The notes: a model not told the origin generated them from the letters alone. 64,000 nucleotides of DNA from Simiduia curdlanivorans (GCF_030409605.1 NZ_JAUFQG010000004.1:1178001-1242000), one strand, 5' to 3'. Counted from the stretch's first letter, positions 43,658-52,556 are shown. Translations and numbers: made by a program.

Positions 43658-44422
43658 ATGTCTAAAAAATTGTGCGCCAGTATCGCCTTAGTAACCGGTG
43701 CTGCGAGCGGGATTGGCTTGGGCTTAGCCACACATTTGGCGCAAGCGGGATGCCGTGTGTATTTAACCGACCTAGACGGCGCCGCGGCAAGTCGAGCCGC
43801 ACAAGCTATCGATGGCGACGTGGTTGCGCGGGCGTTAGATGTAAGCGATGCCCAGGGCATTGAGCGCTTAGCGCAGGAACTCGGCACTGTCGATCTACTT
43901 ATCAATAACGCCGGCATTCAGCACGTGGCTGCCCTCGAGCAGTTTCCGGTGCAGATGTGGCAGCGCATTATCGATATATTGTTAACCGGGCCCGCGCTCT
44001 TAACCCGTGCTTTCTTGCCGGCCATGCGCGCTCAACAATTTGGGCGGATAATTAATATCGGCTCGATCCATGCGCTGGTCGCATCGCCCTACAAAAGCGC
44101 TTATGTGGCAGCCAAGCACGGGCTGTTAGGTTTCAGTAAGACTGTCGCACTGGAAACGGCCAATACGGATATCACCATCAATACCTTGTGCCCAGCTTAT
44201 GTAAAAACCCCTTTGGTAGAAAGCCAAATCAGTGCCCAAGCGCAAACCCACGGCATTAGCGAAGAGCAAGTTATTCAAACCATTATGTTGAAGCCTATGC
44301 CTAAGCAGGCCTTTATTGGCTTGGAGGAAATTACCGCCGCCGTCGATTACCTCGCCAGCCCTGCGGCGCGCAACATGACGGGGCAAACCTTAGTGCTTGA
44401 TGGCGGCTGGACGGCCCAGTAA
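43658..44422 (+). CDS. bdhA: 3-hydroxybutyrate dehydrogenase (SDR family)
   Basis: The 254-residue SDR has TGAASGIG (13-20), NNAG (83-86), and catalytic S136, Y149 and K153. Its PAYVKTPLVESQI segment and the TGQTLVLDGGW C-terminus are typical of D-3-hydroxybutyrate dehydrogenase. The enzyme oxidises 3-hydroxybutyrate from PHB breakdown to acetoacetate with NAD. The position directly before phaC supports the assignment. A GAGCAGGAGCAGAC ribosome binding region precedes the ATG. Confidence 0.85.
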   Translation: MSKKLCASIALVTGAASGIGLGLATHLAQAGCRVYLTDLDGAAASRAAQAIDGDVVARALDVSDAQGIERLAQELGTVDLLINNAGIQHVAALEQFPVQMWQRIIDILLTGPALLTRAFLPAMRAQQFGRIINIGSIHALVASPYKSAYVAAKHGLLGFSKTVALETANTDITINTLCPAYVKTPLVESQISAQAQTHGISEEQVIQTIMLKPMPKQAFIGLEEITAAVDYLASPAARNMTGQTLVLDGGWTAQ

Positions 44423-44531
44423 TTGACCGGTAATTGATTCAGTAATTGTAAAAGCTATTTCATAGAGCAGAGTAGCTATCACAGTAACTACACCAATAAC
44501 GACACCAGTAACGACAAGAACAGGAGTGGCT

Positions 44532-46247
44532 ATGACGGTGGATTACGCATCGATGGTGAGTAGGCTAACTCAGCAAGTCGCCTTGCATATGCAAGATAAC
44601 GCGCAGCATTTAAGTCGTATGGTTGAACACGGCGGCGTTAAAGTCTCGGTAGAGCCGAGCCAGCTGATGCAGTTGCAATGCGATCTATTTAGCCGCCAAA
44701 CGCAACTGTGCAATGCCATGATCACGGCGCTTACTGAGCACAAGCCGCTACCGGAAATTACTCAGGCGACCGACGACCCACGCTTTACTGACGATGCCTG
44801 GCACGAGCAACCGGCTTATAGTTTCCTGCGGCAAAATTATTTACTCAATGCGCAGATGTTAGAGAAGCAGTTAGATGCACTGCAATTCGGTAGTGCCGCC
44901 GATGCCGCCCACTGGCGCTTTTATACCCGGCAGCTCATTAATGCCATTGCGCCGTCAAATTTTCCTTGGAGCAATCCCGATGTCATGCGCGATGCAGTAC
45001 AGGAGCAAGGTGAAAGTTTACAGCGCGGCTTCAACAATTTATTGGCTGACTTACAGCGTAGCCCGTTAGAGACCCTGAAAGTTAATCAGGTAGACGGCCG
45101 AGGTTTTACCCTAGGCGAAAATATTGCCTGTACGCCTGGCAAGGTGGTCTTTCGCAATCAATTGTTTGAGCTGCTCCAGTATGCGCCGCAATCGGATACA
45201 GTGTATAAAACCCCTTTGCTGTTGATCCCGCCCTTTATCAATAAATTTTATATCCTGGATTTGAACCAGAAAAAATCGCTGGTTAATTGGTTGGTCGGGC
45301 AGGGCTTTAGCGTGTTTATGGTGTCTTGGGTTAACCCGGGGGAGCAGCACCGCAAGCTAGGCTTTACTGACTACCTGCGCGACGGTGCTGCCTGCGCCAT
45401 CGATTTGGTGCGTAACCTGTGTGGCGTTAAAAAAATTCATGCGGCTGGTTATTGCGTGGGCGGCACCTTATTGGCGAGCACCCAGGCTTGGCTAAAAGCG
45501 CAGGGGCAAGACAAGCTAGCATCGCTGACCTTATTAACAACGCTGTTGGATTTTTCCGAGCCTGGAGACCTTGGCCATTACCTCTACCCGCCATTGCTCG
45601 AATCCCTTGAGCCGATGATAGAAGCGCGCGGCCTGCTGGATGGCAGGGTGCTGGCCACTAGCTTTAACTTCCTGCGCGAAAATGATCTCTACTGGCCGAA
45701 CTTTATTAACAATTATTTAAAGGGAAAAACGCCACCGGCCTTTGATTTGCTGGTTTGGAACAGCGATTCAACCCATTTAACAGAACAAATTTTTCAAACG
45801 TATGTAAAAGGCTTCTATCACCACAACCCACTTGCCGGTGGTACGCCGTTGACGGTGGATGGGGTGGCGTTAAATTTGGCCGCTATCGATACACCGGCCT
45901 ATTGCTTGGGCGCCGAAAAAGATCACATTGTGCTTTGGCAGGCCGCCTTCAATAGCGCGCGTCTATTGGCTGGGGCAACCCGGTTTGTGCAGGCGGGCTC
46001 TGGCCACATAGCCGGCGTTATTAACCCACCCAGTCAAGACAAGTATGGATTTCGCGCTGGGGCGCTCGCTAGCAGCTTGCCTGAATGGGAGGCGGGTGCC
46101 GAGGCTCAGCCCGGCTCCTGGTGGCAGGATTGGCGGACTTGGCTGCTGGCGCAAGACAGCCGCGAATGTCCGGCGCGCACGCCAGGTACAGCGCAATATC
46201 CGGCGCTGGCCGAGGCTCCGGGTGATTACGTGCGAGTGACTGTCTAG
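44532..46247 (+). CDS. phaC: Class I poly(3-hydroxyalkanoate) synthase
   Basis: The product (571 aa) polymerises 3-hydroxybutyryl-CoA into PHB at the granule surface. It has the PhaC lipase-like box GYCVGG with catalytic Cys308, and the Asp (EKDHIV) and His (GSGHIAGVINPP) segments of the catalytic triad. The N-terminal domain and length fit class I. ATG 44532 is preferred over GTG 44526 because AGGAG occupies 44522-44526. Neighbours are bdhA, phaR, phasin and phaZ. No PhaR-type palindrome is seen before this gene, so it may be constitutive or transcribed from bdhA. Confidence 0.95.
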   Translation: MTVDYASMVSRLTQQVALHMQDNAQHLSRMVEHGGVKVSVEPSQLMQLQCDLFSRQTQLCNAMITALTEHKPLPEITQATDDPRFTDDAWHEQPAYSFLRQNYLLNAQMLEKQLDALQFGSAADAAHWRFYTRQLINAIAPSNFPWSNPDVMRDAVQEQGESLQRGFNNLLADLQRSPLETLKVNQVDGRGFTLGENIACTPGKVVFRNQLFELLQYAPQSDTVYKTPLLLIPPFINKFYILDLNQKKSLVNWLVGQGFSVFMVSWVNPGEQHRKLGFTDYLRDGAACAIDLVRNLCGVKKIHAAGYCVGGTLLASTQAWLKAQGQDKLASLTLLTTLLDFSEPGDLGHYLYPPLLESLEPMIEARGLLDGRVLATSFNFLRENDLYWPNFINNYLKGKTPPAFDLLVWNSDSTHLTEQIFQTYVKGFYHHNPLAGGTPLTVDGVALNLAAIDTPAYCLGAEKDHIVLWQAAFNSARLLAGATRFVQAGSGHIAGVINPPSQDKYGFRAGALASSLPEWEAGAEAQPGSWWQDWRTWLLAQDSRECPARTPGTAQYPALAEAPGDYVRVTV

Positions 46248-46293
46248 CCAGGGGGGCGGCTATTACACCTTGGCGTTGCTCGGCTCAGGCGAT

Positions 46294-46310
46294 ATGCTGT
46301 AATGCAGCAT
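46294..46310. promoter_or_regulatory. Candidate PhaR operator upstream of phaR
   Basis: ATGCTG (46294-46299) and CAGCAT (46306-46310 region, arms around TAATG) form a palindrome of the CTGC/GCAG type known for PhaR, 20 bp before the phaR start. It fits autorepression. Confidence 0.55.
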
Positions 46311-46329
46311 TTAACCGTGAGCGAAGCCT

Positions 46330-46779
46330 GTGATTATCGTTAAAAAGTACCCGAATCGACGGTTGTACAACACCAGTAGCAGCCAGTACATCAACCTTGA
46401 CGATATCAAGCTGATGATCAACAGCCACCAAGATTTTCGCGTGCTGGATTCGAAGACAGAGGCCGATGTTACCAAGGGGCTGTTGCTGCAGATTATTGCC
46501 GAGCAGGAGGCGACGGATCAGCAGTCGCTCTTGACCAACACCCTGCTAAAGCAGCTGATTCGCTTCTACGACAGCGATATGCAGGCCTATGTGCGGCAGT
46601 ACTTGGAGATGAGCCTAGCTCATTTTATGGAGCAGCAGGGTAGCCTAGATGCGGTAATGAAGCAGATGGTAAGTTCGACGCCCATGGGGTTGTTTAATCA
46701 GTTCATGAGCCAGAGCAACCCGTTTTGGCCGAGTCCCGAAAAGCCCAAAAAGAAGCCGGATTCCACTGAAGAAGATTGA
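46330..46779 (+). CDS. phaR: Polyhydroxyalkanoate synthesis repressor PhaR
   Basis: The product (149 aa) starts at GTG 46330 with IIVKKYPNRRLYNTSSSQYINLDDIKLMI, the conserved PhaR DNA-binding N-terminal domain, and has a helical C-terminal part ending in an acidic-basic tail. PhaR binds PHB and DNA: without polymer it represses phasin and its own gene, and when granules form it is titrated away. The surrounding palindromes at 46294, 46790 and 46856 support this circuit. The length is in the normal range. Confidence 0.95.
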   Translation: MIIVKKYPNRRLYNTSSSQYINLDDIKLMINSHQDFRVLDSKTEADVTKGLLLQIIAEQEATDQQSLLTNTLLKQLIRFYDSDMQAYVRQYLEMSLAHFMEQQGSLDAVMKQMVSSTPMGLFNQFMSQSNPFWPSPEKPKKKPDSTEED

Positions 46780-46789
46780 TGCGCCAATT

Positions 46790-46808
46790 TTTGCTGCACC
46801 GCAGCAAA
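46790..46808. promoter_or_regulatory. Candidate PhaR operator (distal) upstream of phasin gene
   Basis: TTTGCTGC (46790-46797) and GCAGCAAA (46801-46808) flank ACC, matching the CTGC-N3-GCAG PhaR consensus. The hairpin could also help terminate phaR. Confidence 0.6.
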
Positions 46809-46855
46809 TTATGATTGACACAAGCCCAAGGCTTTTCTACTCTGTGAAAACCGTA

Positions 46856-46870
46856 TGCTGCAGTGCAGCA
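46856..46870. promoter_or_regulatory. Candidate PhaR operator (proximal) upstream of phasin gene
   Basis: TGCTGC-AGT-GCAGCA (46856-46870) is a perfect palindrome with a 3-bp spacer, 20 bp before the phasin start, matching the PhaR consensus exactly. Confidence 0.7.
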
Positions 46871-46890
46871 AATCACACAGGAGCAAGGCC

Positions 46891-47253
46891 ATGTTTGAAC
46901 AACTTACCGAGCAGTTCCAGTCCGCGATGAAGCCCGCCAACAACCTGATGGCGGTTAACATTCAGACCTTCGAAAAATTGACTCAGCACAACACCGCGCT
47001 GCTGAGCGGTGTGGTCAACGACACCATGGCTTACACCAAGGGTTTGAGTGGCCAGAAAGATGTGAACACCTATATGGAAGGCAGTAAAAGCTTCCTCGAA
47101 GGCTTGCAGGAAAAGTTCACCAGTGCCGCTAAAGATGTCTATGGCATCTTGTCTGAGGCGCAAGAGCAAACCGCTGAAACCTACAAAGACTTATTCGCGC
47201 AAAGTGTACCGGCTGCAAAAGCGGCACCGAAAAGCGCTCCTAAGGCTAGTTAG
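46891..47253 (+). CDS. phaP: Phasin, PHB granule-associated protein
   Basis: The 120-residue, mostly helical, amphipathic protein fits the phasin family (FEQLTEQFQSAMKPANNLMAVNIQTFEKL...), which coats PHB granules. It ends in an Ala/Lys/Pro-rich tail. ATG 46891 is chosen because CAGGAGCAAGG lies ahead of it; an upstream start at 46855 would run through the PhaR palindrome. It sits between phaR and phaZ and is the expected main target of PhaR. Confidence 0.88.
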   Translation: MFEQLTEQFQSAMKPANNLMAVNIQTFEKLTQHNTALLSGVVNDTMAYTKGLSGQKDVNTYMEGSKSFLEGLQEKFTSAAKDVYGILSEAQEQTAETYKDLFAQSVPAAKAAPKSAPKAS

Positions 47254-47309
47254 TTACCGCGGTCGCTTTGGCCCCAACCTTGTTGGGGCTCTTTGTCTGG
47301 GAGTGGAAC

Positions 47310-48524
47310 ATGCGTTATCAAACCTTCGAAACCTACGCCAATGGTTTGCGCGTATGGCACGAGTCCTTTAATTTTCTAAAGCACTTAACCGATCAGCACC
47401 CGCTTACCCATACCCCCATGGGGCGCGCTTTTTGTGCCAGCTTGGAAATGGGGCTGCGCTTAACCCAGCGCTATGAAAAGCAGGCCTTTGATATTCGCCA
47501 AGTGACTATCGATGACAGGTCGGTGGGGGTGTACGAGCGCATCGAACACGAAAAGCCCTTCTGCAATTTGATTCATTTCAAGCGTCGCGGGCGCGAAGAT
47601 AAAAATAAAGTATTGCTGGTTGCACCGCTGTCCGGCCATCACGCAACGCTCACCAAAGGCACAGTAGAGGCGTTGCTACCGGATCACGAGGTGTACATTA
47701 CTGACTGGCTAGACGCGCGCGAAGTGCCCTTAACAGAGGGTGAGTTTTGCTTCGATGCCTATGTGGATTACCTCATCGAGTTTATCGAGCTGCTGGGCGA
47801 CAACACCCATGTGATCGCGATTTGCCAACCTACGGTGCAGGCATTGATTGCAACGGCGGTGCTAGCAGAGCGCAAAAGTGCGGCCACGCCTAAGTCGCTG
47901 ACCTTAATGGCAGGCCCCATTGATTGCTCGCGCAACCCCAGTCGCGTTAATCAGTATGCGCAAGAACACCCCATGGATTGGTTTCGCAATTTTGCCATTA
48001 TGACCGTACCGAAAGGCTACCCGGGCGAGGGCCGGCGAGTCTACCCAGGCTTTTTGCAGTTGGGCGGTTTTCTCAGTATGAACCCCGATACCCATGCAAA
48101 AAAGCTTTATAATTTTTACCAAAATTTAATGATCGGCGAAGAGGAAGATGCCGATCGCTTTCGTGCTTTTTACGATGAGTATTTAGCCGTATTGGATATA
48201 CCCGCTGAGTTTTACTTAGAGACTATAGAGCGGGTATTTAAAAATAATGAAGTTGCGCGCAACGCGATAACTCACCACGGCAAGCCGGTAGATTTTTTAG
48301 GTATCGATAATACGGCATTGCTGACAGTGGAAGGCGCCATAGACGACATCTGCGGCATTGGCCAAACCGAGGCTGCTCAGGATATTTGCAAAAATATTCC
48401 GAAACATATGCGGCGTCATCATTTGCAAGAGGGCGCTGGCCACTACGGTATTTTCAGCGGCTCGAAATTTCGCATGCATATCCGGCCGTTAGTCACCGAA
48501 TTTATTCATAAGCACAGCAATTAA
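47310..48524 (+). CDS. phaZ: Intracellular poly(3-hydroxybutyrate) depolymerase
   Basis: The product (404 aa) hydrolyses native PHB granules. It has the intracellular depolymerase pattern with the nucleophile Cys172 in IAICQPT instead of a lipase Ser box, matching the Cys183-type active site of Ralstonia PhaZ1. Later Asp and His segments (TVEGAIDDICG and GAGHYGIFSG) complete the triad. ATG 47310 is chosen because GGGAGTGG lies ahead; an upstream start at 47268 is weaker. It follows the phasin gene by 56 bp and ends at a bidirectional terminator. Confidence 0.9.
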   Translation: MRYQTFETYANGLRVWHESFNFLKHLTDQHPLTHTPMGRAFCASLEMGLRLTQRYEKQAFDIRQVTIDDRSVGVYERIEHEKPFCNLIHFKRRGREDKNKVLLVAPLSGHHATLTKGTVEALLPDHEVYITDWLDAREVPLTEGEFCFDAYVDYLIEFIELLGDNTHVIAICQPTVQALIATAVLAERKSAATPKSLTLMAGPIDCSRNPSRVNQYAQEHPMDWFRNFAIMTVPKGYPGEGRRVYPGFLQLGGFLSMNPDTHAKKLYNFYQNLMIGEEEDADRFRAFYDEYLAVLDIPAEFYLETIERVFKNNEVARNAITHHGKPVDFLGIDNTALLTVEGAIDDICGIGQTEAAQDICKNIPKHMRRHHLQEGAGHYGIFSGSKFRMHIRPLVTEFIHKHSN

Positions 48525-48528
48525 AATA

Positions 48529-48565
48529 AAAAGACCTTGGGGCTAGTAAACCACCAAGGTCTTTT
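48529..48565. terminator. Bidirectional rho-independent terminator between phaZ and phaB
   Basis: AAAAGACCTTGG (48529-48540) pairs perfectly over 12 bp with CCAAGGTCTTTT (48554-48565). A and T runs at each end suit both directions. Confidence 0.85.
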
Positions 48566-48578
48566 CGTGCAGATCTTG

Positions 48579-49322
48579 TTAAGCCATTGACTGGCCGCCG
48601 TTCACTGAAAGGGTGGTGCCGGTGATGAAATCGGCGTCGTCTGCCACCAAAAAATTCACACAGCGCGCCACGTCTTCCGGTTTAGCTAAGCGCCCGACGG
48701 GGATCTTTTCGATGATTTTCTGTAGCACTTCTGGCGCAATCGCGCGCACCATTTCCGTATCCACATAACCCGGTGCAACGGCGTTAACCGTAATACCAGA
48801 GCGCGCCGATTCTTTCGCAAGTGATTTAGTGAAACCACACATACCGGCCTTAGCCGCGGCATAGTTGGTTTGGCCAAACTGACCTTCGAGGCCATTGATT
48901 GAACTGATATTAACGATGCGGCCAAATTTCCGCTCGCGCATCCCGGTCATCACGGCGTGGCAGGTGTAAAAGCAGGAGGATAAATTGGTTTCAATAACAT
49001 CGTGCCAATTCTGCGGCGACATTTTATGCATTACACCGTCGCGCGTGATGCCGGCGTTGTTCACTAAAATATCAATCGGCCCCATATCGGCTTCGATGGT
49101 GTGAATGGATTGTTGCGTCGCTTCGAAGTCCGAGGCGTCAAATTTAAACACCGGAATGCCGGTGCGCTCAGAGAAAGCTTGTGCCACTTCGTGGTTGCGT
49201 TGGAAGCTGGCCAGTACACGATAGCCTTCGTTGTGCAAGGCAATACTAATGGCTTCGCCAATGCCGCGCGTGCCGCCGGTAACCAGAGCCAGTCTATTGG
49301 TGGTGGGTGCTGCTGCAATCAT
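48579..49322 (-). CDS. phaB: Acetoacetyl-CoA reductase
   Basis: The 247-residue SDR reduces acetoacetyl-CoA to (R)-3-hydroxybutyryl-CoA with NADPH, supplying PhaC. Motifs are TGGTRGIG (15-22), NNAG (88-91), and catalytic S141, Y154 and K158. The segment NISSINGLEGQFGQTNYAAAKAG is typical of PhaB and distinguishes it from FabG. It is convergent with phaZ and lies 18 bp after the thiolase gene, forming a two-gene biosynthetic operon. Confidence 0.93.
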   Translation of the reverse strand: MIAAAPTTNRLALVTGGTRGIGEAISIALHNEGYRVLASFQRNHEVAQAFSERTGIPVFKFDASDFEATQQSIHTIEADMGPIDILVNNAGITRDGVMHKMSPQNWHDVIETNLSSCFYTCHAVMTGMRERKFGRIVNISSINGLEGQFGQTNYAAAKAGMCGFTKSLAKESARSGITVNAVAPGYVDTEMVRAIAPEVLQKIIEKIPVGRLAKPEDVARCVNFLVADDADFITGTTLSVNGGQSMA

Positions 49323-49340
49323 GGTCTTGCTCCTGTGCGA

Positions 49341-50510
49341 TTAAATGCGTTCCAAAATGTGGGTAAAAGCCGAGCCGGCTGCGCCGCCGAGGTTTTGCGT
49401 CATGGCCAGCGTTGCACCGGGTATCTGTAATTCACCGGCTTGTTCCGTGAGCTGTAAAAAGCACTCGGCCAGCTGATAAACGCCGGTCGCACCCACTGGG
49501 TGACCGCGGGCCTTTAAACCGCCAAAGCAGGTAATGGGCAAGCTGCCGGTCTTGGTGAACATGCCTTCGGCGGCCATGTGTGTTGCAGTACCTGGCTGAG
49601 CAAAGCCGGCGGCTTCTAAGCTTAGCGCTGTCATCACTGTGTAGGCATCGTGTGGTTCAAATACATCGATATCGGCGGCGGTCACGCCACTTATTTTGTA
49701 GGCTTTTTTAAATGAATCGCGCGCGGCGGCGAGCGCTAGCGGATCTTGTCGATCTTCGATGGCCAAGGCGTCGGTCGCACAGGTAGATGCCAGCACTTTT
49801 ACCACCGGCATACCTAAGCGTTGCGCCCGACATGCCATCTCTTTATTGCCTAGCAGCAAAGCGCTGGCGCCATCGCAAATAGGCGGTGCATCGAATAGCC
49901 CGATGGGGTCAGCTAGCATTCTGCCTGCGTCATAGTCATCGCTGGTGATGGTTTTTTGCAGCATGGCGCAACTATTTTTTGATGCATTTTCGTGCGCGTT
50001 GACGGCAAAGTGAGAAAATGCCGAGCGCTCGGTGCCGTAGGTTTCCATGTAGGCCTTCATAATGCGGGCATTTAAGGTGATAAAGGTTTCGCCCTTGCCG
50101 CCCTCTCGCTCCCAACAGGATGCTGTAGCTAAACCCCGGCTTACCTCTTCGCGACTGTTGCGGCTCATTTGTTCGGCGCCGGCAACCACCACCAGGGAAT
50201 GAAAGCCGCTGGCAATGGCCATAACACCCTGGCGCATTGCCGCCGCGCCCGAGCCGCAAGCGGCCTCCGCCGTGATGGCTTCGCAGCCGGTAAGTTGGGC
50301 GTGTTGCGCAATTAACGGCGCGAGTAATTGCTGATGCGATAAAATCCCAGATAGCATATTGCCCACATAAAGCGCGGTCACTTCTTCGCGCGCAAAAACG
50401 GCGTTCTCCATTAGAGGTTCAATGGCGCGCGCGGCGAGGCGCGCTACGTCGTCTACATCGTATTTTACCGCCGGCACGCGGCCGGCGTTGAGTATAAAAA
50501 CCTCTTCCAT
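49341..50510 (-). CDS. Thiolase (SCP-x-like), proposed acetoacetyl-CoA-forming enzyme of the PHB operon
   Basis: The 389-residue product has a thiolase fold with nucleophile Cys in AACGSGAAA (about residue 90), EPHDAYTVMTALSLEAAGFA, and ARGHPVGATGVYQ carrying the catalytic His. The C-terminus reads TQNLGGAAGSAF and lacks the second catalytic Cys of the CxGGG motif of classical PhaA. This resembles the SCP-x/thiolase-like class. ATG 50510 is chosen because it starts EEVFILNAGRVPAVKYD and a purine-rich stretch precedes it; an upstream start at 50579 adds 23 atypical residues. Its place 18 bp before phaB suggests it supplies acetoacetyl-CoA, which is inference. Confidence 0.82.
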   Translation of the reverse strand: MEEVFILNAGRVPAVKYDVDDVARLAARAIEPLMENAVFAREEVTALYVGNMLSGILSHQQLLAPLIAQHAQLTGCEAITAEAACGSGAAAMRQGVMAIASGFHSLVVVAGAEQMSRNSREEVSRGLATASCWEREGGKGETFITLNARIMKAYMETYGTERSAFSHFAVNAHENASKNSCAMLQKTITSDDYDAGRMLADPIGLFDAPPICDGASALLLGNKEMACRAQRLGMPVVKVLASTCATDALAIEDRQDPLALAAARDSFKKAYKISGVTAADIDVFEPHDAYTVMTALSLEAAGFAQPGTATHMAAEGMFTKTGSLPITCFGGLKARGHPVGATGVYQLAECFLQLTEQAGELQIPGATLAMTQNLGGAAGSAFTHILERI

Positions 50511-51066
50511 GGTAAAACCCCTGCTATTGAAGTAAGAATTGCGAGCCTCATTAACGAACCTTGTCATTCGTAATTGCAAAGTCTGCGCCGAGTTTGTGAC
50601 TAATCTTTTACAGCTGGAGGCTAGGTAAGAGGTTTGGGTTAAATTAATAGAAATAGAGAGGGTTGATGCATTTTTCAGTGCTTTTAGGAATATAAAGATT
50701 GAGCTAATAAATTGATTTAGATATAAAAGTACTAACTTCAGTACCAGCTAGCGCTAAAGTGGCGGTTGAATTTCTTTGTAGTTAAATGAAATAACCTTCT
50801 TGAACGCACCAGAAAAAAGCGCATATTTTTCGATCGACTGGATGTTGCGCTAAAAAGAGTCATAAAAATGTAACTTGCCCGTCGTCAATGCATCGTTGGT
50901 GCTTTGCGCTAGGAGTAGATGCTTGGCCATGTTTAAGAAGAGGTTGGCCGTTGCTGTTATCGCTGTTTTAGATCGAGTTAAATGGTCGGCCTTTGGGCCA
51001 ATGCCGAATGGGGTTGGTTGTATCTTGTTTGCTAAAGATGTTCGCGCTGATTTTTTGTCGCTATGC
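50511..51066. other. AT-rich intergenic region without a supported gene
   Basis: This gap holds the promoter of the thiolase-phaB operon. Open frames at 50875-51162 and 50993-51247 lack ribosome binding sites and run through the degenerate repeats that follow. No RNA gene is visible. Confidence 0.45.
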
Positions 51067-51159
51067 TTCGGTGCCTATACTTCGGCAACTCTATTTCGGT
51101 GCCTATGCTTCGATAACGACGTTTTTCCAGCGGTGTTTCGGCAAGAGTGTTTCGATAAC
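51067..51159. repeat. Degenerate ~23-bp repeats
   Basis: Two 23-mers at 51067-51089 and 51095-51117 differ at three positions, and a more decayed third copy lies at 51137-51159, touching the stop of the diguanylate cyclase gene. They share TTCGG...CTTCG.TAAC features. Their origin is unknown; replication slippage followed by decay is one possibility. Confidence 0.6.
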
Positions 51160-52556
51160 TAGGCTTCGTCATTCGTGCGGTCGCGACACACTTGGTTTCT
51201 GCCGTTGTTTTTTGCGCAATAGAGTGCGCGATCAGCAAGACGCATGAGTTGGGTAAGGTTAAGCTCTGTTGTATTGCTGACTTGGGTGTAGCCGATGCTT
51301 ACTGTAATGCCACCATGTGGAAGGCTAAGGGTCTGGGCCGCTATATTTTGTCTTACCCGCTCAAACAGAAGCTGTGCTGTTTGATCAGACTCGGCCATTA
51401 TCGCGATAGAAAATTCTTCGCCGCCAATGCGCCCGCAGGCATCTTCGGCGCGCAAGCTGTCTCTCAGGGTTTTAGCCACGGCGATGATGGTTTTGTCGCC
51501 TTCATCGTGGCCAAAGCTATCATTGATGGATTTAAATAGATCGATATCTAAAATTGCGATCGCAAAAATTTGATTATGCCGTTGCACGCGAGCGAGCTGG
51601 GTTTCGGCCAGCTGAAAAAATGCCTTTCGGTTGGGCAGTCCCGTCATATAATCGTCATAGGCCAGTCTTTGCAACTCTGTATTTTTTTGCCTTAGCTGTT
51701 CTGTGCGCTCTTTAATGATGAGTTCGAGTTCCTCGCGCATAATCTTTAAGTCTTTGTTTCGTTGCTCCAGTTTTTCGTTGTAATAGGTGGTTTGGGTTAT
51801 GTCGCGCTCTATGGCGGCAAAATGCGTTACCTCGCCATACCGATTTTTAAGTGGGATAATACTTAGGTCGAGCCAGTAGGGCATGCCGGTTTTGGTGTAG
51901 TTGAGTATTTTTTCTCGGCAGGGCTTTTTAGCTTCAAGGGCGATGCGAATTCTTTTTCTGGCTTCCGGGGAGGTATCCTTCCCTTGTAGTATGCGCGGGG
52001 TTTCGCCAATAATTTCGTCGGCAGAAAACCCAGTGAGTGATTCAAAGGCCTTGTTCACATACACCACCTTAGGCCCAAAGGGCGCCTGAACGTCCTCTGC
52101 TTCGGTAACGATGACGATATCTTGGGTATTATGCAGAATATCGGCAAAGGAAAATTCCGATTTTCTATCGGTGATATCGACAAAACTGACTATCACAAAA
52201 CAGTTGTCGCTGCGCTGTTCTCCCTCCACATAAGCATTCACCGAAAACCAAACAATATCCGGATTACTCGAGTCGGTTACGCCGAGGATTTGATCGCGCA
52301 CCGCAGTTATTGAACTGAGTGCGCGATTAACTGGGTATTCGGCGGGTGGTAGGGGAATGCCGTGTTCGTCGATAAAATGCCACTGTGGGTCTAGTGCGTC
52401 TTTGCCAATGATTTGGTTATAGGACAGCCGTAACAATCGAAGCGCGGTGGGGTTGGCATAAATAACTTTGGTATCTGCGGCATGAATCACAACGCCAATG
52501 TTGGCATTTTCTAGTAGTTTGAGAAGGCCAACCTGTGTAAACGATTGCGTATTCAT
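51159..52556 (-). CDS. Diguanylate cyclase with two PAS domains
   Basis: The 465-residue cytoplasmic protein has PAS 1 (residues ~10-130), PAS 2 plus PAC (~140-260), a coiled coil (~265-300, EKLEQRNKDLKIMREELELIIKERTEQL), and a GGDEF domain with GGEEF active site. An RxxD inhibitory site (RAED) lies five residues before it, so product inhibition by c-di-GMP is expected. No membrane helix or EAL domain is seen. PAS 2 has the LOV-like GETPRILQGKD segment but without the flavin-binding Cys, so it is not a photoreceptor by that criterion. It is probably a sensor of redox or a small ligand, signal unknown. Confidence 0.9.
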   Translation of the reverse strand: MNTQSFTQVGLLKLLENANIGVVIHAADTKVIYANPTALRLLRLSYNQIIGKDALDPQWHFIDEHGIPLPPAEYPVNRALSSITAVRDQILGVTDSSNPDIVWFSVNAYVEGEQRSDNCFVIVSFVDITDRKSEFSFADILHNTQDIVIVTEAEDVQAPFGPKVVYVNKAFESLTGFSADEIIGETPRILQGKDTSPEARKRIRIALEAKKPCREKILNYTKTGMPYWLDLSIIPLKNRYGEVTHFAAIERDITQTTYYNEKLEQRNKDLKIMREELELIIKERTEQLRQKNTELQRLAYDDYMTGLPNRKAFFQLAETQLARVQRHNQIFAIAILDIDLFKSINDSFGHDEGDKTIIAVAKTLRDSLRAEDACGRIGGEEFSIAIMAESDQTAQLLFERVRQNIAAQTLSLPHGGITVSIGYTQVSNTTELNLTQLMRLADRALYCAKNNGRNQVCRDRTNDEA

